From contig SFNZ01000002.1 in NCBI GenBank assembly GCA_004552615.1, forward strand, positions 7,164-71,163: 64,000 bases of DNA. Direction: 5' to 3'. The notes under the pieces were generated by a model. The model ran no database searches. It saw nothing but the letters and a program-made list of their open reading frames with translations, and was not told the DNA's origin. Numbering within the stretch: position 1 is the first letter of the stretch; each line of letters begins with the position of its first letter. The DNA is from Bacteroidales bacterium. Lineage in GTDB: Bacteria > Bacteroidota > Bacteroidia > Bacteroidales > UBA932. The position numbers and the translations under genes were made by a program. Below are positions 52,583 to 62,424 of the stretch, piece by piece.

Positions 52583-53656
52583 ATGAGCGAAGTTCATGTT
52601 TTCAATGCCGGTCCGTGTCTGCTTCCCCAGCAGGCCATCGACAGTTCTATCGAGGCCCTGAAAAATTTCAAGGGCACAGGTATTTCCGTACTTTCAGTAT
52701 CCCACCGTTCCAAAGAGTGGGGAGAGGTGATGGACGAAGTCCGCGCCAACTGGAAAGAGCTCCTTCACATTCCTGATACCCATGAAGTGGTGTTCCTCGG
52801 AGGCGGAGCGAGCCTTCAGTTCCTCTATGTCGCAATGAATTTCCTGGAGCACAAGGCAGCCTATCTCGATACCGGAGTATGGGCTCACAAGGCACTCCAG
52901 CAGGCCCAGGGCATCGGAGAGGCATACGCTCTCGCTTGCTCGGCGGACAAGAACTACTCCTACATTCCCAAGGGATATGTGATTCCTGAAGACGTGGACT
53001 ATTTCCACATCACCACCAACAACACCATCTACGGCACCGAGATCAAGGAGGACTTCGACTCTCCTGTACCTCTCATCGCCGACATGTCGTCCGACATCAT
53101 GAGCCGTCCGGTGGACGTCTCCAAATATGCGATGATCTACGGCGGTGCTCAGAAGAATGTAGGCCCTGCCGGTGTGGTATTCGCTATCATCCGCAAGGAT
53201 GCGCTCGGGAAAGTCTCGAGATACATCCCTACCATGCTGGACTACAGGACACATATTGACAAGGAGTCCATGTTCAACACTCCTCCTGTATTCTCCATCT
53301 TCGTGATGAACGAGACCCTCAAATGGCTGAAGGGCATCGGCGGAGTCGAGGCCATCAACAAGCTTGACACCGAGAAGGCAAGAATACTCTACGACGAGAT
53401 TGACCGCAACAGCATCTTCACCGGCACCGCAGCCAGGGAGGACAGGTCCATAATGAACGTATGTTTCGTGATGGCTCCTGGCTATGAGTCTCTCCAGGAC
53501 GAATTCCTTTCATTCGCCAAAGGCCGCGGCATGGTTGGTATCAAGGGTCACCGTTCAGTGGGCGGATTCCGCGCATCCATCTACAACGCAAGCACCGTGG
53601 ATGACGTGAACGCTCTCGTCGCATGTATGCGTGAATTCGAGTCAATGAAAAAATAA
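52583..53656 (+). CDS. serC: Phosphoserine aminotransferase
   Basis: SerC makes O-phosphoserine from 3-phosphohydroxypyruvate, and also serves PLP synthesis in some bacteria. The 357-residue fold type IV-like (class V) aminotransferase shows FNAGPCLLP near the start, the SHRSKEW segment, [10 protein letters not shown] and the PLP-lysine context [12 protein letters not shown]. Length fits. It heads serC-serA-DUF1015, with gaps of 9 and 27 nt. Confidence 0.96.
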   Translation: MSEVHVFNAGPCLLPQQAIDSSIEALKNFKGTGISVLSVSHRSKEWGEVMDEVRANWKELLHIPDTHEVVFLGGGASLQFLYVAMNFLEHKAAYLDTGVWAHKALQQAQGIGEAYALACSADKNYSYIPKGYVIPEDVDYFHITTNNTIYGTEIKEDFDSPVPLIADMSSDIMSRPVDVSKYAMIYGGAQKNVGPAGVVFAIIRKDALGKVSRYIPTMLDYRTHIDKESMFNTPPVFSIFVMNETLKWLKGIGGVEAINKLDTEKARILYDEIDRNSIFTGTAAREDRSIMNVCFVMAPGYESLQDEFLSFAKGRGMVGIKGHRSVGGFRASIYNASTVDDVNALVACMREFESMKK

Positions 53657-53665
53657 CACGTTGAT

Positions 53666-54586
53666 ATGAAAGTACTTATCGCTACACAGAAGCCTTTTGC
53701 CGCAGCTGCCGTGAAAGGTATCAGGGAAATATTGGAGAACGCCGGCAACGAGGTCGTGCTCCTCGAAAAATATCCTGGAGAGGATGAACTTGTGGCCGCC
53801 GTTGCAGATGCAGAGGCCATGATCGTGCGCTCCGACAAGGTGACGGCAAGAGTGCTGGATGCCGCTCCGAAGCTGAAGATTGTAGTTCGCGCCGGAGCCG
53901 GATTCGACAATGTGGACCTCGCTGCAGCCACCGCTCACGGAGTTGTCGTGGAGAATACTCCGGGACAGAATTCCAATGCGGTTGCAGAACTTGCCATTGC
54001 AATGATGATTTTCATGTGCAGGAACCAGTTCACCCCTGCCACCGGATCCGAGATCCAGGGAAAGCGTATCGGTATCCAGGCCTTCGGCAATGTCGGACGT
54101 CTCGTCGGCAAGAAGGCTGAGGCCCTCGGCCTGAAGGTCCTCGCAGTGGATCCGTTCATCCCGGCAGAGAAGATCGCCGAGGCAGGTGCGCAGCCGGTAG
54201 GCAGCGTGGCCGAGCTCTATGCTTCGTCAGATTTCGTTTCAGTGCATATCCCTGCCACTCCGGAAACCATCGGTTCAATCGGTTATGACCTGATTACCAG
54301 TATGCCGAAGGGCGCTGTGCTCGTAAATACCGCCCGCAAGGAGGTGATCGACGAGGCAGGTCTGGAGAAAGCCCTCGAGGACAGGCCTGACATCAAGTAT
54401 GTGACTGACGTGGCTCCGGACAATTATGCCGCCCTCCAGGAGAAATTCGGCCTCAGGGTCTTCGCCACGCCTAAGAAAATGGGCGCCCAGACATCGGAGG
54501 CCAATGTGAATGCTGGACTTGCCGCAGCACGCCAGATCGTGGCATTCTTCACCGAGGGATGCACCCGTTTCCAGGTCAATAGATAA
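53666..54586 (+). CDS. serA: D-3-phosphoglycerate dehydrogenase
   Basis: SerA oxidises 3-phosphoglycerate to start serine synthesis. The 306-residue protein is the short form: the catalytic and NAD domains of the D-2-hydroxyacid dehydrogenase family, including RAGAGFDNVD, the nucleotide loop IGIQAFGNVGRLVG (near 137-150) and NTARKEVIDE. There is no C-terminal ACT domain, so serine feedback of the E. coli kind is not expected. Position next to serC makes the assignment firm. Confidence 0.93.
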   Translation: MKVLIATQKPFAAAAVKGIREILENAGNEVVLLEKYPGEDELVAAVADAEAMIVRSDKVTARVLDAAPKLKIVVRAGAGFDNVDLAAATAHGVVVENTPGQNSNAVAELAIAMMIFMCRNQFTPATGSEIQGKRIGIQAFGNVGRLVGKKAEALGLKVLAVDPFIPAEKIAEAGAQPVGSVAELYASSDFVSVHIPATPETIGSIGYDLITSMPKGAVLVNTARKEVIDEAGLEKALEDRPDIKYVTDVAPDNYAALQEKFGLRVFATPKKMGAQTSEANVNAGLAAARQIVAFFTEGCTRFQVNR

Positions 54587-54613
54587 TATTCACCCGATAA
54601 CAGACAATCCAAT

Positions 54614-55870
54614 ATGGTAAGAGTCAAACCGTTCGCAGCTATCAGACCTCCGAAGGACATCGTGACGGAGGTGGCTGCTCCGCCTTACGACGTGCTCAAT
54701 TCGGAGGAGGCGCTAAGACAGGCAGGGGAGAAGTCCCTTCTTCATATCACCAAGCCGGAGATTGATTTTGACCCGATTCTCCCGGACCATGACCAGCGTG
54801 TTTATGACCGTGCCGTGAAGAATTTCGCAGACTGGCAGGCCAGGGGATGGCTTGTGCAGGATGAGAAGCCTTGCTACTATATTTATTCTCAGTCAGTTCT
54901 TTCCGGTGAGCAGCGTACTCAGTACGGAATCGTGCTCTGCGCCCATACAGACGACTATGCAGAGGGCAAGATCAAGAAGCACGAACTTACCCGCAAGGAC
55001 AAGGAGGATGACAGGATGATTCACGTCCGCATCCAGAATGCCAATATCGAACCGGTGTTCTTTGCATTCAAGGAGAATGCAAGGCTTTCCGGGATTGTGT
55101 CCGGCATCGTGGCCGCGGAGGAGCCTGTCTATTCTTTCGTGGACGAGAACAATTTCGGTCACAAGCTCTGGGTTGTCTCGGATGATGCTGTCATCGAGGC
55201 CATTACAAAGGAGTTCACGGAGCATGTGGATGCCTTCTATGTGGCTGACGGACATCATCGTACAGCAGCTGCAGCCCGTGTAGGCGCAGAGAAGAGAGCC
55301 CAGAATCCGAATCATACCGGCAACGAGGAATACAATTATTTCATGGCTGTATGCTTCCCGGAGAACGAGCTGAAGATAATGGATTACAACCGCGTGGTCA
55401 AGGATCTCAACGGGCTTTCCGAAGAGGAGTTCCTGAAGGTCCTTGATGAGGACTTCGAGGTGAAGCCTTATGAGGGTGAGGGACCTTACCGCCCTGACCA
55501 TCTGCACAATTTCTCCATGTACCTCGGAGGACGCTGGTATTCTCTCGAGACCCGTGAGGGAAGGTACGACGACACTGACCCTATCGGCGTTCTCGACGTG
55601 ACCGTTCTCTCGAATCTTGTGCTTGACAAGATATTGGGAATCAAGGATCTGCGTACAGACAAGAGGATTGATTTCGTAGGCGGGATCCGTGGACTCGGGG
55701 AGCTCTCGAGGCGAGTTGATAGCGGCGAGATGAAAGTGGCCTTCGCCCTTTATCCCGTTTCCATGAAGCAGCTTACCGACATTGCCGACAGCGGGGAGAT
55801 AATGCCTCCGAAGACGACCTGGTTCGAGCCTAAGCTCCGTTCAGGCCTCGCCATCCACAAACTGGCATAA
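54614..55870 (+). CDS. DUF1015 protein of serine operon
   Basis: A 418-residue DUF1015 family protein. The opening VRVKPFAAIRPPKD and VAAPPYDVLNSEEA are typical, and the conserved ADGHHRTAAAARV motif lies near 213-225. That GHHR core recalls the ParB/Srx-fold serine kinases (SerK, SbnI), which use a similar motif. Its constant position after serC-serA suggests a role in phosphoserine metabolism, perhaps the last step usually done by SerB. Both points are inference. A strong bidirectional terminator (55908-55949) closes the operon. Confidence 0.85.
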   Translation: MVRVKPFAAIRPPKDIVTEVAAPPYDVLNSEEALRQAGEKSLLHITKPEIDFDPILPDHDQRVYDRAVKNFADWQARGWLVQDEKPCYYIYSQSVLSGEQRTQYGIVLCAHTDDYAEGKIKKHELTRKDKEDDRMIHVRIQNANIEPVFFAFKENARLSGIVSGIVAAEEPVYSFVDENNFGHKLWVVSDDAVIEAITKEFTEHVDAFYVADGHHRTAAAARVGAEKRAQNPNHTGNEEYNYFMAVCFPENELKIMDYNRVVKDLNGLSEEEFLKVLDEDFEVKPYEGEGPYRPDHLHNFSMYLGGRWYSLETREGRYDDTDPIGVLDVTVLSNLVLDKILGIKDLRTDKRIDFVGGIRGLGELSRRVDSGEMKVAFALYPVSMKQLTDIADSGEIMPPKTTWFEPKLRSGLAIHKLA

Positions 55871-55902
55871 ACCGGGCATGGGGCATATGCCCGCTCCGGT
55901 TT
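55869..55902 (+). terminator. Hairpin directly after DUF1015
   Basis: AAACCGG (55869-55875) pairs with CCGGTTT (55896-55902) around the palindrome GGGCATATGCCC. It overlaps the DUF1015 stop codon and precedes the stronger terminator at 55908-55949. Confidence 0.5.
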
Positions 55903-55907
55903 ATATG

Positions 55908-55949
55908 AAATCAGCCAAAATGCGATTTTAAATGCATTTTGGCTGATTT
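55908..55949. terminator. Strong bidirectional terminator
   Basis: A perfect 16-bp stem (55908-55923 with 55934-55949), 10-nt loop, flanked by A-rich and T-rich sequence. It lies between the convergent DUF1015 and DUF3127 genes and can stop transcripts from both sides. Confidence 0.88.
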
Positions 55950-55980
55950 AATTTTGTGTCATATCGTCGGGCGTCCTTCT

Positions 55981-56016
55981 GTCATTTCGAACGGGCGCAG
56001 CGCGTGGAGAAATCTC
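55981..56016. repeat. Dispersed repeat, half copy 2
   Basis: These 36 bases match the core of the 7663-7733 repeat at 28 positions. Only one half-site is present here, and its end runs over the stop codon of the DUF3127 gene (56015-56017). Confidence 0.55.
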
Positions 56017-56467
56017 AGAACGGCAGATCGTCCTCCGGTATGTCCTCTATCGAATGAGGCGGAACCTGCTGGGGTCCGGCCCCGTATGAAGGAGCAAATC
56101 CGGCCGGAACATCCTGATATCCGGAGGCAGGAGCGGTTCCTGCCGTATTCTGGCCGTAAGCCGGCGCTCCGTATCCGGAGGCAGGAGCCTGTGCACCGGC
56201 AGGAGAAATCCTCCACGCACGGAGATCAGTGTACCACTTGCCGTTGAACTCCCGGCTCGACACGTTGAACGCCACCTTGATCTGGTCGCCCGGCTGATAT
56301 TTCTCCAGGTCCTTCACCTTGTCGGCGCCCCATACACTGAAACAAGCCTTTGAAGGGAAATTCCCTTCCTGGAACTCGATTACGAATTCCTGCTTGGCCC
56401 AGTCTCCGCGTGCTGACTTGCCGGACTGGATGCCCAATTTCTGGATGAGTCTACCTTCGATTTCCAT
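56015..56467 (-). CDS. DUF3127 SSB-like protein
   Basis: A 150-residue Bacteroidetes-specific DUF3127 protein. The N-terminal OB-like domain (EIEGRLIQKLGIQSGKSARG, then KQEFVIEFQEG and NGKWYTDLRAW) is followed by a Gly/Ala/Pro/Gln-rich disordered tail and the acidic C-terminus EDDLPF, which copies the SSB C-terminal tip (DDDIPF) that recruits repair and replication proteins. It likely binds single-stranded DNA or RNA, but this is not proven. It follows the FKBP gene by 11 nt on the minus strand. RecQ, a known SSB-tip partner in E. coli, is encoded 1 kb away. Confidence 0.82.
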   Translation of the reverse strand: MEIEGRLIQKLGIQSGKSARGDWAKQEFVIEFQEGNFPSKACFSVWGADKVKDLEKYQPGDQIKVAFNVSSREFNGKWYTDLRAWRISPAGAQAPASGYGAPAYGQNTAGTAPASGYQDVPAGFAPSYGAGPQQVPPHSIEDIPEDDLPF

Positions 56468-56478
56468 GTCTGGGAAAA

Positions 56479-57285
56479 TTATTCTGCCTGGCCCTCTTCC
56501 TCTACTGGAGCAAGCTTGTTCACCTTCACGATGTCGAGGTCGAAGATAAGAGTGCTGTTAGGCTCGATGCCCCTGTTGCCGTTCTCGCCGTATGCGAGCT
56601 CTGCAGGGATGAAAAGCCTCATTGCACCGCCTTCGCCGATCAGCTGGAGACCCTCTGTCCATCCTTTGATAACGCGGTTGAGAAGCATGCGCACTCCGTC
56701 CGGAGTCTTAGGAGACTCGTCAAATACGGTTCCGTCGAGGAGAGTTCCCTTGTAATGTACATATACTGTGTCGGCAGGACCCGGCTTCACGTCGTTTCCG
56801 GCATTGCGGATGATGTACTGGAGGCCGCTTGCAGTGGTCTGTACGCTGTCCTTTTTGGCATTCTCTGCGAGGAACTTGATTTCCTTCTGCTTGTTGACAG
56901 CCATTGTGTAGTCACGCCTCTTGGCGAGGTAGCTGTTGAAAGTCTCGTTGATGGCCTCAGGGTTGATCTTGAACTGCTTTGCGTAGTTGCTGTCGCTGTA
57001 GTTGCCCTTTGCCTGGAGGAAGTCGATGATACCCTTCTTTATGAGAGCATAGTTCAGGTCTTCTCCGAAATTGTAACCTTTGATGAATGATCCGAAGTTG
57101 ACACCGATGAGGTAGCTTACGGAGTCAATCTCGCTTCTTCTCGGAGCGAAAGTCTTGGGATCTACCGGTTTTACGACTGAAGTTGAGTCAGCGCCGTTTG
57201 CTGTAGCTTTTGAACTGCCGTTTGAAGAGCAGGATGCTGCGGTGATGAAAACAAGTGCCGCAGCGAGAATTTTGATGGTTTTCAT
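56479..57285 (-). CDS. FKBP-type peptidyl-prolyl isomerase lipoprotein
   Basis: A 268-residue lipoprotein (lipobox TAASC, Cys19) with an FKBP N-terminal domain (about 50-145, the FkpA/Mip dimerisation part) and a C-terminal FKBP domain (about 160-255): GPADTVYVHYKGTLLDGTVFDES, then GWTEGLQLIGEGGAMRLFIPAELAYGENG. The catalytic aromatic and acidic residues are in place. It should act as a periplasmic folding helper. ATG 57285 is chosen as the lipoprotein start; an earlier ATG would add 9 residues without a better signal. DUF3127 follows 11 nt later. Confidence 0.9.
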   Translation of the reverse strand: MKTIKILAAALVFITAASCSSNGSSKATANGADSTSVVKPVDPKTFAPRRSEIDSVSYLIGVNFGSFIKGYNFGEDLNYALIKKGIIDFLQAKGNYSDSNYAKQFKINPEAINETFNSYLAKRRDYTMAVNKQKEIKFLAENAKKDSVQTTASGLQYIIRNAGNDVKPGPADTVYVHYKGTLLDGTVFDESPKTPDGVRMLLNRVIKGWTEGLQLIGEGGAMRLFIPAELAYGENGNRGIEPNSTLIFDLDIVKVNKLAPVEEEGQAE

Positions 57286-57394
57286 TGTTATTTGTTTAAA
57301 TATATATTTCAATTTTTTCAGACCGCAAATATCGCAATTTTATTTCACATTTCCTTGGTTTTCCTTCCGGCTTTGAATGTTTCTCCACAAAAAT

Positions 57395-57426
57395 TTTGAA
57401 GTAATGATAATTTTTCGTTAAATTTG
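57395..57426 (+). promoter_or_regulatory. Promoter of recQ
   Basis: TTTG (57395-57398), 20 nt, TAAATTTG (57419-57426): an exact Bacteroidetes promoter, 29 nt before ATG 57456. Confidence 0.75.
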
Positions 57427-57455
57427 ATTGATTGACACTCTACCTACTCGGGCTT

Positions 57456-59660
57456 ATGGATATAGATACGTCACAAATTCATTCCAAGCTGAAGGAATTC
57501 TTCGGCTTCGGGACGTTCAAGGGCAACCAGGAAGAAATAATCGTGAACCTGCTTCGCGGTCGTGATTCATTTGTCATAATGCCTACGGGAGGAGGCAAGT
57601 CTCTCTGCTACCAGCTCCCGGCCCTTCTCCTGCCGGGAACCGCCATCGTGGTATCGCCGCTGATTGCGCTGATGAAAAACCAGGTTGACGCCATCAGGGG
57701 TTTCGTGTCCGGAAACGAGGGCATAGCCCACTTCCTGAACTCATCCCTGAACAAGGCACAGATAGCCGAGGTGCGGGAGGACCTGCAGTCAGGTGTCACC
57801 AAACTTCTCTACGTGGCTCCGGAAAGTCTCACCAAAGAGGACAACGTTGCCATTCTCAGGGACATACATATCTCTTTCTATGCAGTGGACGAGGCTCATT
57901 GCATCTCCGACTGGGGACACGATTTCCGTCCTGAATACAGGCGTATCCGGCCAATCATCGACGAGATAGGCAGGGCTCCGATCATAGCCCTTACTGCCAC
58001 TGCCACCCCGAAGGTGCAGAACGATATCGTGAAAAATCTCGGTATTCCGGATGCCACGGTCTTCAAGTCCTCGTTCAACAGGCCGAATCTCTATTACGAA
58101 GTCCGGGACAAGGTGGAGCCGGAGAAGGACATCATCAAATATATAAAGCAGAATCCGGGCAAGGCCGGCATCATCTATTGTCTCAGCAGAAAGAAGGTCG
58201 AGGAGCTTGCCAATATACTGATAATCAACGGTATCAAGGCTGTTCCGTATCACGCTGGACTGGATGCCAGGGTCCGTGCCGAGAACCAGGACCGTTTCCT
58301 GATGGAGGACGTGGACGTGATCGTGGCCACCATTGCCTTCGGAATGGGAATCGACAAGCCCGACGTCCGTTTCGTGATACATTATGACATGCCGAGGAGC
58401 CTCGAGGGATATTATCAGGAGACTGGCCGCGCCGGAAGGGACGGAAGCGAGGGAGTCTGCATCACGTATTACAGCTACAAGGACATCTGCAAGCTCGAAA
58501 AGTTTCTTCAGGGCAAGCCGGTATCCGAGCAGGAAATCGGACGCCAGCTTCTCCTGGAGACCGTATCCTATGCTGAATCGGCGGAATGCCGCAGGAAGCT
58601 CCTTCTCGGGTATTTCGGCGAGGATTATCCGCAGGACAATTGCGGAGCCTGCGACAACTGCCTGAATCCCAAGCCTCGTTTCGATGCCCGCAATGACATG
58701 AAACTCGCGATTGACCTCGTGGCATCCCTGCCGGAACATTTCAAGGTGGAACATCTCGCCAATGTGCTCGCCGGCATCACCACGGCTATGGTCAAGTCCT
58801 ACAGGCACGACAAGTCACCGTTCTTCGGGAAAGGTTCGGAGCACAATGCCAAGTACTGGGAAATGATTATCCATCAGGGACTTATCCTGCATCTGCTGAG
58901 CCGCAACATAGAATCTTACGGACTCGTTTCCAATACCGCGGAGGGCCTCAGGTTTTCGGAGCATCCTCATGAACTGATGCTTGCCGGCTACAGGAATTTC
59001 TCCGAAGGGACTGACGACGATGACGAGGATTCCGGACCTGGTTCCCCTGCCAAGGGAGGATCCGGGGGCGACCCTGTTCTTCTGGCAATGCTGAAGGACC
59101 TGCGGAAAGACCTTTCTAGGAAACTCAAGCTCCAGCCCTGGGTGATTTTCAGCGACACGTCGCTCGAAGATATGTCCATAATGTATCCGGAGACCCTCGA
59201 CGAACTGAAAACCTGCCAGGGAGTCGGGGAGGGCAAGGCCCGCAAATACGGCAAACCGTTCATGGACCTCATCAGCAAGTATGTGGAGGAGAATGAGATA
59301 GACCGTCCTGACGATTTTCTCGTGAAGTCGATGCCGAACAAGTCTTCGGAGAAGATTTACATCATCCAGAGCATTGACCGGAGGATGGACCTCGAGGATA
59401 TAGCAGAGGCCAAGGGAATGGATATGGACGAGTTCATGAGCGCGGTCGAGAACATCGTCGAGTCCGGCACCCGGCTGGACCTGAACTACTACATTGACCA
59501 GAACATGGATTCAGATGTGGTTGACGAGATATACGATTATTTCAGGAACGATGCCGAGTCCGATTCTCTCGAGGATGCATTGAACGAACTCGGCGGGGAC
59601 TATGAGGAAATGGAAATCCGTCTCGTCCGCATCAAGTTCCTTTCGGAGGTGGCGAATTGA
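57456..59660 (+). CDS. recQ: ATP-dependent DNA helicase RecQ
   Basis: A 3'-5' helicase of 734 residues used in recombination and fork repair. Domains in order: DEAD/DEAH core with TGGGKSLCYQLP and DEAHCISDWGHDF; second RecA core with TGRAGRDG; the RQC region with the Zn cluster Cys (CGACDNC near 408-414) and winged helix; HRDC domain (about 535-620); and a C-terminal helix-turn-helix-like extension of about 100 residues seen in the longer Bacteroidetes RecQ. The TTG-like upstream extension of the frame is rejected; ATG 57456 follows the promoter by 29 nt. Single gene. Confidence 0.95.
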   Translation: MDIDTSQIHSKLKEFFGFGTFKGNQEEIIVNLLRGRDSFVIMPTGGGKSLCYQLPALLLPGTAIVVSPLIALMKNQVDAIRGFVSGNEGIAHFLNSSLNKAQIAEVREDLQSGVTKLLYVAPESLTKEDNVAILRDIHISFYAVDEAHCISDWGHDFRPEYRRIRPIIDEIGRAPIIALTATATPKVQNDIVKNLGIPDATVFKSSFNRPNLYYEVRDKVEPEKDIIKYIKQNPGKAGIIYCLSRKKVEELANILIINGIKAVPYHAGLDARVRAENQDRFLMEDVDVIVATIAFGMGIDKPDVRFVIHYDMPRSLEGYYQETGRAGRDGSEGVCITYYSYKDICKLEKFLQGKPVSEQEIGRQLLLETVSYAESAECRRKLLLGYFGEDYPQDNCGACDNCLNPKPRFDARNDMKLAIDLVASLPEHFKVEHLANVLAGITTAMVKSYRHDKSPFFGKGSEHNAKYWEMIIHQGLILHLLSRNIESYGLVSNTAEGLRFSEHPHELMLAGYRNFSEGTDDDDEDSGPGSPAKGGSGGDPVLLAMLKDLRKDLSRKLKLQPWVIFSDTSLEDMSIMYPETLDELKTCQGVGEGKARKYGKPFMDLISKYVEENEIDRPDDFLVKSMPNKSSEKIYIIQSIDRRMDLEDIAEAKGMDMDEFMSAVENIVESGTRLDLNYYIDQNMDSDVVDEIYDYFRNDAESDSLEDALNELGGDYEEMEIRLVRIKFLSEVAN

Positions 59661-59684
59661 CAGATTTCTCCATTCGCTTCACTC

Positions 59685-60518
59685 TCAAATCCTGCACATC
59701 ACCGGCTTGCGCTTCTCGAAGTGTACGCCGTACCTGTACCCGCAACTCTTCACGAACTCAGCCATCCTTGCGAAATTGAACCCAACCTGTCCGGCGTCGT
59801 GCGAATCCGACCCGAAACTCACCATCTCGCCGCCCAATTCACGGAACCGTTTCAGTATATCCCTGTCCGGCTCCGGGACCCTGCCCGAATATGACTGATA
59901 AGTCTTCGTATTGATTTCCAATGCCTTGCCATTCTCTGCAAGATACCTGAGAATCTCGTCCATCACATCCGGGAAATCCTTCAGCCTGATGCTGCATTCC
60001 GGATACGGGGCATATCTGGCCACATAGTCGTAATGCCCCATTATATCGAACCCGTCCCCGAGCCATGCCATCTCCTCGTACAGGGTCTCGAGATAATGCC
60101 CGTAGGCCGTCTTCCAGTCCTTTCCCTCATAGTATCCGCCCCAGAACGGGTCCGTTCCGTCGAGATAATGCACTGATGCTATCACCTCGTCGAAACTGTA
60201 TTTCACAAGCTGTGCAGAGATTTTCTCCCTTTCGCTCTTCTGCAGGCCGATTTCTATACCCTTGAATATCCTGAATCCGGGAAACTCATCCGACAGGATG
60301 CCGCGCACCCTGTCAATCTCCCGGTCCCTGGGCTCTACATCGAACACCTCGGGCACACATTCCTCGTGCTCCGCCTTCATCGGTGGCACGAAGAAGTCGC
60401 AATGGTCCGTGAAACAGATTCCCTCCAGGCCCTTTCCGGCAGCGCTTCTTGCGGTCGCCTCCACGCTCGTCCGGCCTCCGTCGAAGGAGAACTGGCAATG
60501 ATTGTGATTGTCGTACAT
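59685..60518 (-). CDS. PHP-family phosphatase, histidinol-phosphatase type
   Basis: A 277-residue metal-dependent PHP phosphoesterase. Motifs: DNHNHCQFSFDG (first H-x-H), ITDHCDF (actually FTDHCDF near 36-42), GIEIG, HYLDG and SDSHDAGQVG near the end, which together bind a trinuclear metal site. The fold and length match HisJ/HisK-type histidinol-phosphatase; but with no his genes nearby it could act on another phosphate ester. It follows fhs by 7 nt and probably shares its transcript. Confidence 0.85.
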   Translation of the reverse strand: MYDNHNHCQFSFDGGRTSVEATARSAAGKGLEGICFTDHCDFFVPPMKAEHEECVPEVFDVEPRDREIDRVRGILSDEFPGFRIFKGIEIGLQKSEREKISAQLVKYSFDEVIASVHYLDGTDPFWGGYYEGKDWKTAYGHYLETLYEEMAWLGDGFDIMGHYDYVARYAPYPECSIRLKDFPDVMDEILRYLAENGKALEINTKTYQSYSGRVPEPDRDILKRFRELGGEMVSFGSDSHDAGQVGFNFARMAEFVKSCGYRYGVHFEKRKPVMCRI

Positions 60519-60525
60519 CGTGCCG

Positions 60526-62193
60526 CTAACTCAGCCCGTCAATATGTCCGTCCACCACGTCAATCCTCAAGGCCTGGGGCGATTTAGGCAAACCCGGCAT
60601 CCTGATGATGTCCCCGGCGATGGCCACTATGAGCTCCGCTCCGGCATTGATGACGATATCCTTGATGTCGAAAGTGAACCCGTCCGGAGCACCGTACCGC
60701 TTCGGGTCCTGCGAGAATGAATACTGGGTCTTGGCTATGCAGACAGGGAATCCGGCATATTCCGTATCCTCGATTTTGGCAAGCATTTTACGGGCCTCAG
60801 GACTGAACTCCACGTCAGAAGCACGGTAAATCTCCCTGGCCACCTTGCGGATCTTCTCCTCGATGCTGTCCCCGTCAGGATAAATGAACTCGAGCGGCCT
60901 TGAAGGAGCCTCCTCTATGGTCTTGACCACCAGCTCTGCAAGTTCCACGGCTCCCTCTCCGCCTCTCATGAAGGCGTCGTTCAATGCGAACGGAACCCCG
61001 AGGGCTGCGCAATGCTCCCTGACCATCTCTATTTCATTGTCCCGGTCATCCCCGTATTTGTTGAAGCATACCAGCACGGTCTGTCCGAACTTCCGGAGAT
61101 TCTCTATATGCCTGTCGAGATTTGCAAATCCCTTCCTGACGCCTTCCTCCGAAGCCTCGGCAATCTTGTCTGCAGGCACGTCCCCATGCATCTTCAGGCC
61201 TCTCAGGGTGGCCACAAGCACTGTCAAAGACGGATTCAGCCCGCTCTTGCGGCACTTGATGTCGAAGAATTTCTCCGCGCCGAGATCCGCACCGAAGCCC
61301 GCTTCGGTAATCGTGTAATCCCCGTATGTCATCGCCATCTTTGTGGCTATTATGGAATTGCATCCGTGGGCAATGTTCGCGAAAGGACCTCCGTGAATGA
61401 AAGCCGGAGTACCTTCAGTCGTCTGCACCAGGTTCGGGTTCATTGCATCGAGCAGCAGTGCCGTGATGGCTCCGGCCACTCCCATGTCCTTGACCCTGAA
61501 CGGCTTGTTGTCAAGAGTATATCCGAGCAGGATGTTCTCCACACGCCTTCTCAGGTCCTCCACGTCTTTGGAGAGGCAGAGGATGGCCATGATTTCGGAT
61601 GCAGGAGTGATGTCGAATCCGGATTCCTGCACGAGCCCGTTCGTGTGCGGCCCGAGTCCTGTGACGATATGCCTGAGCGAACGGTCGTTGACATCCATCA
61701 CCCTCTTCCATAGAATCTGCTTCAGGCCGAAGCCTTCAGCCTGATGCTGATACAGATAATTGTCGAGCAATGCTGAAATCATATTGTTGGCCGACGTCAC
61801 GGCGTGGAAGTCTCCCGTGAAATGCAGATTGATCTTCTCCATCGGAAGAATCTGTGCATATCCGCCTCCTGCAGCTCCTCCTTTCATCCCGAAGCACGGT
61901 CCGAGAGAAGGCTCCCTGAGCGCAGCCACGGCTTTCTTCCCGATTTTGGAAAGTCCCAGCGCCAGGCCCACCGACACTGTCGTCTTGCCGATACCGGCCT
62001 TGGTAGGAGTGATGGCAGTCACAAGAATCAAATTGCTTTTCCTGACCTTCTCCCCGTCGATAAGCGAGAGAGGCACTTTGGCCATGTGCTTTCCGTAAGG
62101 CTCCAGGGATTCCTGCGGGATGCCGAGGTTGTCTGCGATTTTCGTGATTGGACGAAGCTCAATGCTTCTTGCGATTTCGATGTCGGACTTCAT
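60526..62193 (-). CDS. fhs: Formate--tetrahydrofolate ligase
   Basis: Fhs makes 10-formyl-THF from formate, ATP and THF for purine and fMet synthesis. The 555-residue protein has the ATP loop [11 protein letters not shown] (near 69-79), [20 protein letters not shown] (near 99-118) and the [12 protein letters not shown] segment. Length is that of the bacterial homotetramer. Together with serine-derived one-carbon supply it feeds folate. First of a two-gene unit with the PHP phosphatase, gap 7 nt. No -7 box was identified. Confidence 0.95.
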   Translation of the reverse strand: MKSDIEIARSIELRPITKIADNLGIPQESLEPYGKHMAKVPLSLIDGEKVRKSNLILVTAITPTKAGIGKTTVSVGLALGLSKIGKKAVAALREPSLGPCFGMKGGAAGGGYAQILPMEKINLHFTGDFHAVTSANNMISALLDNYLYQHQAEGFGLKQILWKRVMDVNDRSLRHIVTGLGPHTNGLVQESGFDITPASEIMAILCLSKDVEDLRRRVENILLGYTLDNKPFRVKDMGVAGAITALLLDAMNPNLVQTTEGTPAFIHGGPFANIAHGCNSIIATKMAMTYGDYTITEAGFGADLGAEKFFDIKCRKSGLNPSLTVLVATLRGLKMHGDVPADKIAEASEEGVRKGFANLDRHIENLRKFGQTVLVCFNKYGDDRDNEIEMVREHCAALGVPFALNDAFMRGGEGAVELAELVVKTIEEAPSRPLEFIYPDGDSIEEKIRKVAREIYRASDVEFSPEARKMLAKIEDTEYAGFPVCIAKTQYSFSQDPKRYGAPDGFTFDIKDIVINAGAELIVAIAGDIIRMPGLPKSPQALRIDVVDGHIDGLS

Positions 62194-62301
62194 AGTATCA
62201 TGTTTTATTCGGATTCGCGAAGATACTACAAAATTTCCAAATTATTCTACTTTCTGATGCCCCGGGAAAACTCTTGAACGCGTAATTAAATGATTTTATG
62301 A

Positions 62302-62309
62302 TAACTTTG
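62302..62309 (+). promoter_or_regulatory. -7 box upstream of CYTH gene
   Basis: TAACTTTG, 115 nt before ATG 62425; no -33 match. The leader is long, so it may not be the right promoter. Confidence 0.35.
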
Positions 62310-62424
62310 CAAAAACGACTTTCCGATATGTCTGGCAGAACGAATACAGACCGGGCTCTTTTGCCGACAATACGATAGTTGTACAATGAAACCAGGTATT
62401 ATCATGGCAAATGAATAATGAATT

